Origin: Berghia stephanieae | Taxonomy: Eukaryota > Mollusca > Gastropoda > Nudibranchia > Aeolidiidae | DNA: 64,000 nucleotides | Direction: 5' to 3' | Assembly: GCA_034508935.3 (NCBI GenBank) | Contig: CM067455.1 | Location: 29,217,639 to 29,281,638 of the forward strand | Part shown: piece by piece, positions 10,920 through 21,927 of the stretch | Position numbering within the stretch: position 1 is the first letter of the stretch | How the letters are laid out: every line of letters starts with the position of its first letter | Position numbers and translations under genes: made by a program | The notes under the pieces: generated by a model | Told to the model about the DNA's origin: nothing | The model's input: the letters and a program-made list of their open reading frames with translations, nothing else | The model's database searches: none

Positions 10920-11574
10920 AGGTATTCCAAACCCATGCTTAGTGTGAGTGGAAAATGGCTGCCGTAACGCAGAATCGGATATCGAGTGCCATTTTCCCTT
11001 TCTACTTTCCCCTTATTTTTAAAATGAAACAAAAAATTATGTGCACCAATGAAATAGTTTTGTTTTCTTTTTTCAATTGTGACATTAAATGTCAACAAAA
11101 ACGGGTTCTGTTAAATAGTACTCATGTGCTTTAAAAGTACTATCAACCCGGCTTGGACCGTGAAGACGATCTCTTATTTTTAAACTTCGCCTTATTTAAA
11201 AAAGGATAACTTGGCAGTGAATTAACAGATTTTCTCGTGGTTTTCGACAATCTGGACAACGGAGATTTCCTGTCATGCGAGTTCAACAGCATTTTTTCTT
11301 TGAGTGGTAGAAGGCGGTTTAAATCTCAAGTAAAGACCAAAATGTAAAAAATATCAGGTCATTTCAAATTTAAAGGTCTTTGCTGTTTCATCAAACGATC
11401 GGGGATGCATTTTTACGTCTAAATACATCAACTTTGTATGGAGTTTTAATTCCACGAGTGAGGCAGAGCTACTTTTATGAAGACACTATCCGCAGTTTTC
11501 CACTCATTTTGAACGAGGTTGGATAATGGCCGACTGAGAGCAATCGTCGATTCGACGGCGAATGACGGGTTGCG

Positions 11575-11606
11575 ATGGACAGAGATGTCTCAACAAAACG
11601 AAACCA
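11575..11606 (+). other. possible leader exon of the transposon-borne gene
   Basis: An ATG at 11,575 opens ten codons (MDRDVSTKRN) ending at a good GTAAGT donor. Spliced to the acceptor at 12,441-12,442, this frame soon meets a stop, so the leader would be untranslated or a short upstream ORF, and the main start is at 12,510. The 400 bp upstream are richer in CpG than the surroundings, as a promoter might be. The transcription start is unknown. Confidence 0.35.
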
Positions 11607-12509
11607 GTAAGTAGCTAATGATACATTTAAATATTATTATCATGTTTTAAAAACATTTCTTCCACTGTTTTTGTCTGAAAGTGTGGTGTTTGTGTGTCCG
11701 TTTTTTGGTGACGGTAAAGCGAAGTGAGCTAAGTCTAAGTCTCAATCAAGTAGACTGTGGTTTTCACGGTCATCTAATTAATTTGGAAGCATAATGACAT
11801 CCATTTCACCTATTTTTAACAAATATGTATATTTCAGAGTGTAGGTATAAGAAATTTTGATCGTGATTTTAAGCTGTTAATCGAATAATGCAATTACTAG
11901 TTGGGGGGGGGGGGCTGAGATGGCGATTTTTAGCAACGAAATGTCGATGGCACTCGCTAAAAATGACAGGCGCTGATTGGTTGATTCATTGGTTATAAGG
12001 TCAAAGGTCTTCCTTGACGGCAACGTAAACATTGGCATTATGAGAAGTTGATTTCTTATTTTCTGAATGCTTCGGAGGATTTAAGCAAGGTTTGTTTAGT
12101 ACAAGTGCAAATATCTTTTAGTCTTATCTACCGTTCTCTCAATGACTCAATAATTAGTTTTGCACTTTCATATAATATCTGGGACGAGAGTGCAATTGCA
12201 GTGCCGTTTTCTTTCTACTCGAGCAGCAGGTATCAAGTTTGGATCTTTAAACTTTCAGAAATTAGCATAGACCTATTGCTGCTGTGTAATGTATGTAGCA
12301 GATGCTTTCAGCATATTTTTTATTGTGGTGAAGTGAAGCACTGGAGAAATGCTCATACTATTATGACTGCTCATATATTGTACATTGTTTCATTTCCCTT
12401 TGGCATTTGTTTATAATTCCCTACTCTTTTTTCTTCCAACAGTTTCAATTTCAACACCCTTCCCATCTTCTTTGAGGGATGATCCCTTCAAAAGGCTTGC
12501 ATTTTCCTT

Positions 12510-13646
12510 ATGACTGGCAAAGGTCGTCGACCAAGCCTTCCCAGCCCTGTGCCTCCATTGACAAACAAGCTGCTGTGTCAGCTGCACCTGCTAAAGGATG
12601 AAGGCAATGCCACTTGGAACGATGTAAGTTCTTTTGCTTTTTAATATTTTGAAAGACATAGAGTATCAGTGCAGTACTCACGCTCCTGGGAGCAGGAGCA
12701 AATGTGCTTTAATCAGAGCATATATATATGAATTTGGAGAGATGTTGTACAGTACAACCCAGATATCTCGACGCCGGTCAATGTGCTTGAATCAGAGCAT
12801 ATGTGAATTTGGAGAGTTGTTTTGTATTTTAAAAATGTAATTCCGTAACCCGACTCTAGAATGCTTTATCATGTACCGTGATTATATTTAGTGTGCTCAA
12901 ATCCTGCTAGAACACGCAATTTTTAGTTAAGACTATGAGATGTGGCCCGTGGAGAGTAGTACTATAATCATTGTATATATCTTCGTTAATGTCTTCCTCT
13001 CGTTAATGTCTTCCTCTTTTCTGTTTTTGTCATTAACTAGGTACATGATCTTCGTTAACGTCTTCCTCTTTTCTGCTTTTGTCATTAACTAGGTACATGA
13101 TCTTCGTTAAAGTCTTCCTCTTTTCTGTTTTTGTCATTAACTAGGTACATGATCTTCGTTAACGTCTTCCTCTTTTCTGTTTTTGTCATTAACTAGGTAC
13201 ATGATTGGTTTGCTACAGTTCACTCTGGACAATCCGTAACCGTGTCGCAGTTGCAGCACAGATGCCAGAGTGCCTGGAAAACTGCTGGAGCTCTCGTGCA
13301 GGGTGAAAGATATATGGACTTCATCGGTGCCCCCATAGACTTTAATGAAATTCCTTCTGTTTTAATGGATGTTAGAGAGCGAGAGAAACACCTTAAAGTT
13401 GTGAATGCTGTAATCAGTCAGGGTGGTGTTTGCACGACAAAGGAGGAAGTTGATGAATTGATCAGTAGAGACAGAGGGGGTAATAGGGTTGAGAGTCTTA
13501 AAGCGCAGATTAGATATAGAAAGTTAGTGCTCCAGGAGAAAGAACTAAGTTTGACAGGTAATTTGGATAAATTGTATCAGTCCCTTATTTCTTGTTTGGG
13601 ATCGGGAGAATTTGAACCACCTAGAAAGCGTCTTAGGGTCAGTTAA
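12510..13646 (+). CDS. unknown 187-residue protein carried by the DNA transposon (two coding exons)
   Basis: Exon A (ATG at 12,510 to 12,623) starts MTGKGRRPSLPSPVPPLTNK and ends in phase 0 at a GTAAGT donor. Exon B (13,197-13,646, stop included) continues VHDWFATVHSGQSVTVSQ in the same frame. An acceptor AG at 12,441-12,442 opens exon A upstream of this ATG. The protein is uninterrupted, with a Pro-rich N-terminus, a Cys/Trp-bearing middle (RCQSAWKTAGALVQGERYMD), a helical charged segment (LKAQIRYRKLVLQEKE) and a basic C-terminus PPRKRLRVS resembling a nuclear localisation signal. The Trp spacing loosely recalls Myb/SANT-like DNA-binding folds, but I cannot assign a family. It may be an accessory transposon protein or captured host sequence. 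An intact frame in an otherwise decayed region suggests recent activity or selection. Confidence 0.7.
12985..13196 (+). repeat. 52-bp tandem repeat, four copies of a splice acceptor
   Basis: The unit, with CGTCTTCCTCTTTTCTGTTT and then TTTGTCATTAACTAG|GTACATGAT, recurs so that the acceptor AG falls at 13,039-13,040, 13,091-13,092, 13,143-13,144 and 13,195-13,196. The last is the one that continues the coding frame. The earlier acceptors would add 52, 104 or 156 bases. The 156-base form keeps the frame length but meets a stop at once (GTA CAT GAT CTT CGT TAA). Confidence 0.85.
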
Positions 13647-14491
13647 AGTTATCGCCAATGTGCGTATGTTTGATTTAATTAATTTTTTTTTTTTCAGTCT
13701 TCTACTACTATTTAGCACCATTGGTTTCAGTTGAATTATGCATGTTTTAGGACCTTTTTCTAAGACTTGTGACTTGTTTTAAATGAAGTTGACATGCCTA
13801 CTAATGTTTTTCATATCACAATTATGTAGTCCATCAACTATTTTTCATACAGCAGTTCATTCATTATTGCAAATTTTGACCATTATTTGGTGACACATAT
13901 ACTTGCACTGCTTTAAAGTATATCATATTGCATGATTAGTTGTATTGTTTTAGTATAAAGAGATAGCTGAGAGAATACTGAAAATTTTGATATGCGGTTT
14001 GTGTATGTAGTCCGGAGGGCTGAAAAGTTATGTTGATTCGAAATACGCCGAAAACGCGAAAATTTCGCTTTTCGTCCGAAATGTTGATTTTTACGTTTTT
14101 TGCCAGTTTTGGATGTCTGTAACTTTTTAATTTGACCTATGTCTTGTATGAAAAAAATTAGAGTGTATCTGTGTGCATGGTGGAGTGCACAGATCAACTT
14201 TAGGCCGTGTATGATATTCGTATTTTGAGTTGTGTAGCCACCAAAATGGCCCAAATGGCAAAATTTGTCGAAGATGTCGTAAAATTTGACAGTTTTTCTC
14301 ATTTTTAGGATCATGTATTTTATCATTGTGTTACGAATGGTTTTATTCTTTTTGCTTTTTTATTTGCCTGGGTTCCACAGATGTTAAAACCCTCCTATTA
14401 TCATTTGTTGGAGGGTTTCATTCTCATTTACTTGCTTTAGAAGATGACTCAATGTTCATGTTCGATTAATCGTACAAATTTTTCTAAGTCC

Positions 14492-14497
14492 AATAAA
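14492..14497 (+). terminator. polyadenylation signal AATAAA of the transposon-borne gene
   Basis: AATAAA lies about 850 bp after the stop codon of the 187-residue protein and about 130 bp inside the transposon's right end, so the whole transcription unit can end within the element. Confidence 0.5.
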
Positions 14498-14636
14498 CTT
14501 TGAAAGCCCGTAACTTTTTTGTTTTTTGAGATAATTACATCTGGTTTTTTGTGTTCTTCATGGGTTTTGAAGCTGTGTCCAAATAGACAAGCGTCAGGCG
14601 TGCATTTTAAATTTGAATTTTTGGTTTGGAATACCT

Positions 14637-14645
14637 ACCTTTAGT
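14637..14645. repeat. right target-site duplication ACCTTTAGT, used as splice donor
   Basis: On the minus strand this copy ends the receptor exon (ACTAAAG) and supplies the donor GT. The next bases, AGGTATT, belong to the transposon end, giving the composite donor AAAG|GTAGGT. Confidence 0.8.
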
Positions 14646-14792
14646 GACATTAATGATGTTGTTGATATCAAGCCTGATGATGTTGGCACCTTTGTCCAAA
14701 CTCCAGGTTAAATCAACCCTGATGTCATCAGACAGATTGTTTCTCTCATCCTCTGGCACTAAGTCTACCACCTTTACTCGCCTCTTGTTAAG
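14639..14792 (-). CDS. surface receptor gene, 154-bp cytoplasmic exon (exon 5 of those found)
   Basis: The minus-strand acceptor has a long pyrimidine tract and ends TTTTTCAG. The exon enters in phase 0, runs 51 codons and leaves in phase 1. It reads LNKRRVKVVDLVPEDERNNL and then SDDIRVDLTWSLDKGANIIR and LDINNIINVTK. It follows the 17,548-17,692 exon in the correct phase. After the membrane helix this is cytoplasmic: basic, then acidic. Its 3' end lies in the target duplication of the 3.7-kb transposon, so the last donor is part host and part transposon. Its final 60 bp are the parent of the 99-bp tandem repeat. No known domain recognised. Confidence 0.75.
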
Positions 14793-14814
14793 CTGAAAAA
14801 AAAAGTGATATCGA

Positions 14815-14960
14815 AGCATGATGATGATGACCATGATGGAGATGATGATGAAGATTATGAGGATGATAAGGACAATCATGAAGGTGATGGCACTAAAGAT
14901 GATGATGAAGATTAATGATTATGATAATAGCAATGATGATGATGATGATGATGATGATGC
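14815..14960. repeat. (GAT)n imperfect microsatellite
   Basis: Imperfect ATG/GAT trinucleotides in the intron just upstream (minus-strand sense) of the 14,639-14,792 exon. The Met/Asp-rich open frame here is an artefact. Confidence 0.9.
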
Positions 14961-15469
14961 ACAGTGTTCCAAATTGCTTCTCAGCGATCTTTTAGTCTGA
15001 GTCACTAAACCGTGAAGTCAGTGATTTCACAGCAGGTTATCTTAATCCTGGGTGCATTCCGTACTGATCCCTATCTTCTGTTTTTTTGTGTTAATTCAAA
15101 CATTTTTTCACCCCGATAATTGAATATAACATATTTTTTAGTTGAATATCATTTACCCTTCTTTGCTACACATCATTGTGAAATTCTCATCAAAATAAGT
15201 TTATTGGTTATGTTGTAACTTGGGTTATAAAAGTATGTACATAATAGAATTTTGAAAAGTGATTTCTCAAATATAATTAGTGATATCTCATTAACCAAAC
15301 GATAGATTTCCTTCGTTGATAATTTATAAGTTTTTAAATTTTATTGTCTTTTTTGGTGTGAAAGTTCGGTTAGTGCGCAAAGCGTAGTTTATTTTTTATG
15401 ATTTTTTTTTGGTTTCACTTATCAGGTAAAAAGGGAACATACACTTGACATACACTTAAAAATCTCAAT
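14961..15469. other. no gene recognised
   Basis: AT-rich intronic sequence. GCACAGTGTTCCAAATTGCTTCTCAGCGATCTTTTAGT-like words near 14,958-14,996 partly recur inverted at about 17,465-17,505, again next to a (GAT)n run, hinting at a small repeat associated with these microsatellites. Nothing else seen. Confidence 0.4.
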
Positions 15470-16406
15470 TCACTATGTTGTTTATGTGCTAAAGGTGCAC
15501 TAACAGTTAAAGAAAAGGCTAAAAACAGGAAAAACATTTTTTGTAAAGACTTCAAAAATGATATCAAACTGTTCTTTGACATTGATATTGGAACGGACCT
15601 TAAAAATAAACATTCAGAAGTTATATGTTACAAATGTGAAAAGAAAATGAGAGACATGAAAACATATACGAGTCTACTAGCAGTTGTAGAATCTTACAAG
15701 ACCTGTGAATTGCTCACCGATGTGCCTCAAGAGAAAAAAAGAATGGGAAACTAAGATCCCAATCACAGAAGAAAAAATAGCCTTAGTTGTTCATAAAGAG
15801 AAACTGTCAGAACGATGTGGGCCAGTCTGCAGTTCTCTTGATGACATATTAAAAACAAACACAATCATATCTCAAGTATGTCACAGTCGTAGCTTCATAG
15901 GAAATCATTGCCATAGATATTACACACAAGACGTTTACAAAAAACTCACTGAAAATGTTGTTTCTAAAACATACATGTATACAAACAATAAATTAATCAG
16001 AGATAAAGCTGAAACTATAAACAAATGTTTTGATGAAATAAATGGAGCTTATTCTGAAATACATTCACTAATTTCTCACACAAAACCAGTCACAGAGACA
16101 GTAATAGAAAGTCTTAATAGCAAGATAGAGAAATATATGACAATATACCGTTATTACTTTTCTCAAAATGTACTTCCAAAACACCAAATATTGGAAACCC
16201 ATTGCATACCTTTTATGAAGAAATATACTTTTGATCTAGGTCTTTTAGGAGAACAAGGAGGTGAATTGTTACATTCAACAATTTCAAAAATTGAAAAGAA
16301 AACAATGAGAACAGAATCATCTCAATTAAAAACAATAATAAAAAGTAACCTCCTGCAGGTTTCTCCTGATATCATGTCGCATGTGCCCCCCAAAAAAGAA
16401 AGGTAG
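15470..16406 (+). pseudogene. decayed gene of an unclassified transposon-type family (zinc finger plus C-terminal core)
   Basis: One frame at about 15,470-15,755 encodes a C-x2-C...C-x2-C finger: CLCAKGAL, then SEVICYKCEKKM about 50 residues later. A second frame from about 15,735 to 16,406 continues for more than 200 residues with the blocks VCHSRSFIGNHCHRYY, HCIPFMKKYTFDLGLLGEQG and GELLHSTISKIEKKTMRTES. I recall this combination from many unnamed, apparently transposon-derived proteins in mollusc and cnidarian genomes; that is memory, not a search. A frame change in an A-run near 15,735 and the lack of a start make it a pseudogene or a broken single-exon copy. It lies outside the neighbouring 3.7-kb transposon. 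Confidence 0.5.
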
Positions 16407-17547
16407 AGAGAAATGAAAATTTGATGAATCAAACAAAATAATACTTAAACATCTTTAAATATTTGACATATTACGTGGTTAGACTTCCTCTAAAAATAGA
16501 GCTGTTATTTGTATATTTTGAGTTATATGTTGCTTTCTCAATCCCCTCCCCTTTTTTTCCTCTTTTCTCTCTATCCCTTTCTCCCTCCAACTATCCTCCG
16601 TTCAATAGCTACATCCTCCACCACAAATCTTTTTGTTCTTTCTCATACCTAAACAGATCCATACACATACCAACACACACTAGCAACTCCCCATCTCTAA
16701 CACAAACACACACACATACACAAATATAAACACACACACAATGCATTGACACGCAAATTACTCAATACGCAAATTACTTAATATCTAATTTATAAATGGG
16801 TTTGGACGCATTAATGGACTCTACTAGTTTTCACAATGACTTTTAAAATAAAATGAATTCATTTTTTTGTAAACACAGATAAAGTGCTGGGTATCTGCTT
16901 TTTAAAGAAAGTGAATATATAATATTAAAGTATGTTTGATGGCATTCTAACTATATTCTGTAATCTCGAGTTGTAATACAAGAGAGATTGCATATTGAAT
17001 CCTCAAGGATGTCGAATGTTGAATGGGAGGGGTCAAATATCAGACGGAATAGTGAAATAACCAAATTTCTGGCACATGTGAAGTTTTGTGAGTAATAAGA
17101 AATAGTCTTTGACTTTTAATTAGTGAATTTTTTTTTCACTTTGGTCGTTTAAATTTTTAGATAATTAAGAGTTTATTATGCATGTTTGAGTGAATTTTTT
17201 TTTTCAAAAATACTCTAAAAGTTAATGTTTAGTGTGAAAATTATAGACATCTAATTATTAATAAAATTATACCAGAATAAAGATCATCTTCTCCTTTTTC
17301 TAAGTAATCACTTTGTATTTATAAATAACATTTTTAAAATAGTTAAAAACAGGTTTAAAAACCATAACAAAGGTTGATAATTTCAATAGCCACAAAAGGC
17401 TCTGACTGAATAGCAGAAATCGGTGAAGCGTGACAGTATGCATTGTGAGAGCAGGGGTAAAGCGGGCTGAACTAAAAGATCGCTTTTGGAACACTGTGGA
17501 TGATGATGATGATGATTATGATGACCATTAAATGCCTGACTACATAC
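16407..17547. other. no gene recognised; (CA)n and (GAT)n patches
   Basis: Pyrimidine-rich sequence at about 16,540-16,600 and CA-rich repeats at about 16,700-16,740, then AT-rich intron of the minus-strand receptor. A short GAT run lies at about 17,500-17,520. Confidence 0.5.
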
Positions 17548-17692
17548 TGCATTATTTCCGTCATCGGGCCCTGACTTATGGTAAAATTCAAATCCAACAT
17601 CAGGGTTCTTTTTCAGGGTCTGTGTTAGCTTGGGATTTTTTTCCACCTGATCCAGGAGGTTGTTTAACTTTGCATTTTTCTTACAAATTAAT
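17548..17692 (-). CDS. surface receptor gene, 145-bp cytoplasmic exon (exon 4 of those found)
   Basis: The minus-strand acceptor TTGTCTTCCAG is followed by 145 bases entered in phase 2 and left in phase 0 before GTATGT. It reads LICKKNAKLNNLLDQVEKNP, then KLTQTLKKNPDVGFEFYHKS and GPDDGNNA. The split first codon joins the micro-exon at 19,682-19,703 to give Gln. The segment is Lys/Asn-rich with one FEFY tyrosine, and lies inside the cell by topology. No family recognised. The donor is the non-optimal but common GTATGT. Confidence 0.75.
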
Positions 17693-17734
17693 CTGGAAGA
17701 CAAATCAAAATATTTTGGGAGAAAATAGATATAA

Positions 17735-17753
17735 GAAAGAGAGAGAGAGGGAG

Positions 17754-17795
<42 letters not shown>

Positions 17796-17880
17796 AGAGA
17801 GAGAGAGAGGAGAGAGAGAGGGAGAGAGAGAGAGGAGAGGGAAGGGAAGGAAGGGGGGGGGGGGGGAGAGGAGGGGAGAG
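17735..17880. repeat. (GA)n microsatellite with G-run
   Basis: GA repeats with scattered extra G residues end in a G-run at about 17,855-17,867. Glu/Arg-rich or Ser/Leu-rich open frames here are artefacts. Confidence 0.95.
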
Positions 17881-18090
17881 AGCATAATGGATATCTCAAT
17901 TCAAGCACGAGTGATTCCCTTCTATTTACAGAGATGCCAACTTAAAATTTCAGACAACATGCGGAGGAATTTCAATGGTGAAAGAGAAATTTTATGTAAA
18001 TGGACGGGATGGTATTTGGCATTGTGGTTACATTTTGTCTAATTCTAAATAGTTAACTAATTAGAACTATACGACAACACAATAGCAAAA

Positions 18091-18599
<509 letters not shown>

Positions 18600-18600
<1 letters not shown>

Positions 18601-19200
18601 AAATGCGTTGATTAAAGGAAAAAAATATTATAAATTTTGAAAATCAAAATAAAGTATTTTCAGTTGTATTATAAAGGGAAATAACCCATTTATGTTTTAT
18701 GTTTATTGTCAATACAGTCCTTGATTGAAGGCTTCATTGTCAAAGATTTTGTTTTTATTTTATTTTCATTTTAACAAGTTCTATTTAACAAGAAGTAAAA
18801 GCTTAAATAAGATCTGAGACCATTTGAAGTCTAAAGTAAGCTTATGCATAATTCAATGCAAATATTCAAAAACGGTGTGAAAGGTTTTTAGTGAAAACCA
18901 ACGTTTCAATATCAACTGAAAAGATAATATATATAGTACAAAATAATGCCCCAACAGTTGATGTGTCAGATGCAAACAGATCAAATTTAGGACAGAAAAG
19001 TGACACTACATGTGTATAATTGTCACCTTAAAATAACCTACACAGGCCTGGCGCACCGGTATTTCCTAGTATCAAAAGTTAACGTTCCAATGTTGGACTA
19101 ATGATAAAGCCCGCAAAAGAGTCACAATGCCAGCAGGCTATTATTATAATAACTAAAACAAAAACGAATTTCCATCATATGCCGGCGAAATTCACCCATG
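18600..19200. mobile_element. hAT-like non-autonomous element (family H1), right part
   Basis: The sequence matches the right half of the element at 33,489-34,775: AAAGTATTTTCAGTTGTATT, CCTTGATTGAAGGCTTCATT and GGTATTTCCTAGTAT. It ends in the same terminus, GCCGGCGAAaTTCACCCATG, at 19,200. The left end is probably at or before the (GTA)n array at 18,091 but could not be found, so no target duplication is confirmed. Confidence 0.7.
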
Positions 19201-19681
19201 AGGCACTATCCATAATCTGTTGAACACAATAGAAACCATTCATTGAAAATTGCTTGTGATAGTTAAATTGGATTCAATGAAAGGATGTCAGGTAAGGTTT
19301 TGACCCATGAGTAGTTTGTTGCTAAATCCTTATCACAAAAATTTGACCCATTGCCTCAATTTGTTATTATTTTAGGCTTCACCACACTTCGAACATTGAA
19401 TTTAAAACCATTACAAAATAATTCAGACGCTAATAGTTTGAGACACTGCATTCTTTCTTTTCATCGGAAATTATAAATTCTTTTTTTTAATCATATGATT
19501 TAGACCTAAAAGTCAATCTGATTGATCTCGACAGACAAAATATCGGATTGATATGGTGGGCACAAAAAGATGTCTCTGATTGTTAAAAGTAACAGTTTCT
19601 GATAATAATACACGTTTTTGACCTGATGATGGAAGAGGCAGGGTAAGCAATGTTATGGTGATTGTAACGGATTGTACTTAC

Positions 19682-19703
19682 TGCAATCTCTTGCTCATGA
19701 TAT
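19682..19703 (-). CDS. surface receptor gene, 22-bp micro-exon (exon 3 of those found)
   Basis: The minus strand reads TTACTTAACAG, then 22 bases, then GTAAGTAC. Entered in phase 1 after the membrane exon it gives Tyr across the junction, then IMSKRL, and leaves in phase 2 into the 17,548-17,692 exon. Both phases fit exactly, and the basic SKR just after the membrane helix suits a cytoplasmic stop-transfer segment. Size is the only reason for doubt. Confidence 0.65.
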
Positions 19704-20905
19704 CTGTTAAGTAAAAAAAAAAATAATAAAAAAGAATGAATGAAAGAAGACAATTGATATAAAATAGCATTATCATTAGTTTAACATCTCATAAACAAGT
19801 AATGTTACATTGGCTTAAAGGTTATCTTTTTTTTTTTTTTGTTCAAACTTTCGAAATATGAAAATCGAATTTTGTTACATTAGTCTGCCACAATTTCCGT
19901 TTTGCTTAAAAAACCTGCAATTTTACTAATAACTTCAAAGCATCACATGTTCCTTGCATCGATAAATTTAGTTTTGTACTTTGAAATACAGCAGCAATTT
20001 GGTGTCTTTCTTGTGAAACAAATGAAGACAGCTTATTCCACCGTTAAAATAATGGCATCAAAACATTTCCCTTTGTCTACCAGCAAGCATACTTCAGTAC
20101 GATATAAAAACCTCAGTTCAATTGGTTCCATGTGTTTGCTGGGAGTAAACACTGAAGTTCAGATCCATATCAGTCCAATAAAGATATCGTGGGATAATAA
20201 ATGACATCAGACTTCCACATATTGCGTATCTATAACATATTATATGAAGTTGTTTTTGTAGAGTGACTATATTCTTATTATGCCAATATGTTGCATATCC
20301 AAAGGTCAAAGTGGTACATCCTTTTAAAATTCGATACACCCTGGTGTGTACATTATACCCAGTTGAAAATAACTAAAGTAGAGATGGACTAACGTCATGG
20401 TTAGTTTTTTGAAACACCAGATCTAATAGGCCCAGCTACCCAATCACTACTGGGTGGACAGGGAAGGGGGTCGATCTAAAAAAATCTCTTTTATCATCTT
20501 GGCCCCTTTGCGTGTAAAGCAACAGAGCTACCCCAATGAGGCCGTAGGCTAAGAGTTAATATTTCATATCGTTGTCACAAGACAAATACATGAACACACC
20601 ACATTAATAGTATTAGTATGACATCAATCATTGCTAATTGAACTATATACAACACCCCCCCCCCTTACACACTTCTTTTCCATTGTGTTTCTTTCAATTC
20701 TAAACAATAAAAAGTTTTCAATCTCAAATAATTGTGACCGTTTGTTGGGGGTCAACTATGACTCCTTGACCCTTAGAATGAACGTGCCTATAATTAATTT
20801 CTGAATTGTCTGACAGTTTTATGCACACCTTTTCAGATTTTTTATCTTGCAACAGTGTTTGTTCCCTAATATATCACTATGATATTTGGGAGGAATGATA
20901 CTCAC
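19704..20905. other. no gene recognised; possible tRNA-like repeat fragment
   Basis: Intronic DNA. At about 20,490-20,560 the minus strand has GGGGTAGCTCTGTTGC and AGATCGACCCC, which loosely resemble polymerase III A and B boxes and may be a SINE remnant. The open frames at 19,902-20,339 on either strand lack recognisable motifs. Confidence 0.4.
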
Positions 20906-20998
20906 ATTTGTATGCAAAGAAACATAAGATGGCCACTACAATCACAGCAACAATGATACCAATGACGGTGTTAGCCATTCCACCACTGCCGGGTTTTT
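20906..20998 (-). CDS. surface receptor gene, transmembrane exon (exon 2 of those found)
   Basis: The minus-strand acceptor is AAATTTAAACAG and the donor GTGAGT; the 93-bp exon enters and leaves in phase 1. It reads KPGSGGMANT followed by VIGIIVAVIVVAILCFFAYK, a textbook single transmembrane helix of about 20 residues preceded by a Gly/Ser linker. Its first split codon gives Glu when joined to the ectodomain exon at 60,031-60,318, and its last gives Tyr with the 19,682-19,703 micro-exon. Upstream glycosylation sites and a downstream basic segment imply type I topology. This is the best single clue that the gene encodes a membrane receptor or adhesion protein. Confidence 0.85.
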
Positions 20999-21857
20999 CT
21001 GTTTAAATTTAGTCAAAAATCATTACAACACTACGTAAAGCCATGATTATGTGTTTACATACATACACGCACAACATACACGCACACACTACATATCAAT
21101 CAAAAGCATACATCAATTCAGCACAGAATGCAGTGATTTTTAAAGCATAATATTTAGATTATAATAACTATTCTTATCCTAAACCTTCTGAGTTGGCCAT
21201 ACTATCATTTCATTACAATTATCATCATCATCATCATCATCATCACAGCAGCAACCTGTGGATTCCATAATATGATTATTACTATTAACTTAATTTGTTA
21301 GACCAAGGCCTTCGAAAAGTCATAGCCTGACACTGGCCAAAAATTCCAAGGCGACAGTCATAAACAAAGTTAATAATAATATGTGGTATCATTTGTTTCT
21401 TGAACACTATGAACAAAACTCACTGGGTGTTGCACTAACCTAAACAAAAGACGTCACACTACATGTGGTGACAGTTTATAGAATGCATGTAGTTGATGTC
21501 AATCAGCTCTTTTTTCATGTTTTAGACAGCCCATTGGGTGATAAGTTCCAACTAAATTTTCTCAAATTAACTTTAAACATTTAAGGTTACACATAGTTTT
21601 GCATTAGTATGATTCATATGGAGGGTAGAAATGGTGAATATTTTCTATATAACACACACACTATACAGTTAGCATCTTTCTCTCAAGCATTTGTAAACTG
21701 AGGATTCTTAAGCTTGCCAAATTGTATAGAGCCACAGATTTGTTTAAAAAAAGCATGAATTCTATATGTCAAAAAAAAAATAATGAGGAAGGCGGGCTGG
21801 ATGGAGTAAGGGAACGATTGGAAGTAGGAGTAATGGTGTTGAAAGATGGATAGATAG

Positions 21858-21927
<70 letters not shown>

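Larger units (their letters stand above)
10920..14636 (+). mobile_element. 3.7-kb DNA transposon with 14-bp TIRs, 9-bp TSD and its own spliced gene
   Basis: The left end AGGTATTCCAAACC is repeated inverted at the right end (14,623-14,636, GGTTTGGAATACCT). The element is flanked by perfect 9-bp duplications, ACCTTTAGT. A 9-bp target duplication suggests a Mutator-like or related superfamily, with Merlin or Rehavkus as alternatives. Inside is one plus-strand transcription unit: a possible leader exon, a two-exon coding sequence and an AATAAA signal before the right end. No recognisable transposase is present, so it is either non-autonomous with a cargo gene (Pack-MULE-like) or a family whose transposase I do not recognise. 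It interrupts the receptor exactly at an exon-intron boundary. Confidence 0.8.

Noticed and set aside
10462-10947. 161-residue plus-strand repeat protein
   Set aside because: It is the antisense of the amplified receptor exon end; openness follows from the 99-bp period.
13913-14326. 137-codon minus-strand frame inside the 3.7-kb transposon as a possible transposase
   Set aside because: No catalytic motif and low-complexity Lys/Phe/Ile composition, and it lies in the 3' untranslated part of the plus-strand gene.
19902-20339. Open frames of 100 (+) and 73 (-) codons
   Set aside because: No motif, no splice context, and codons typical of AT-rich noncoding DNA; a faint LINE-like look on the minus strand was not convincing.
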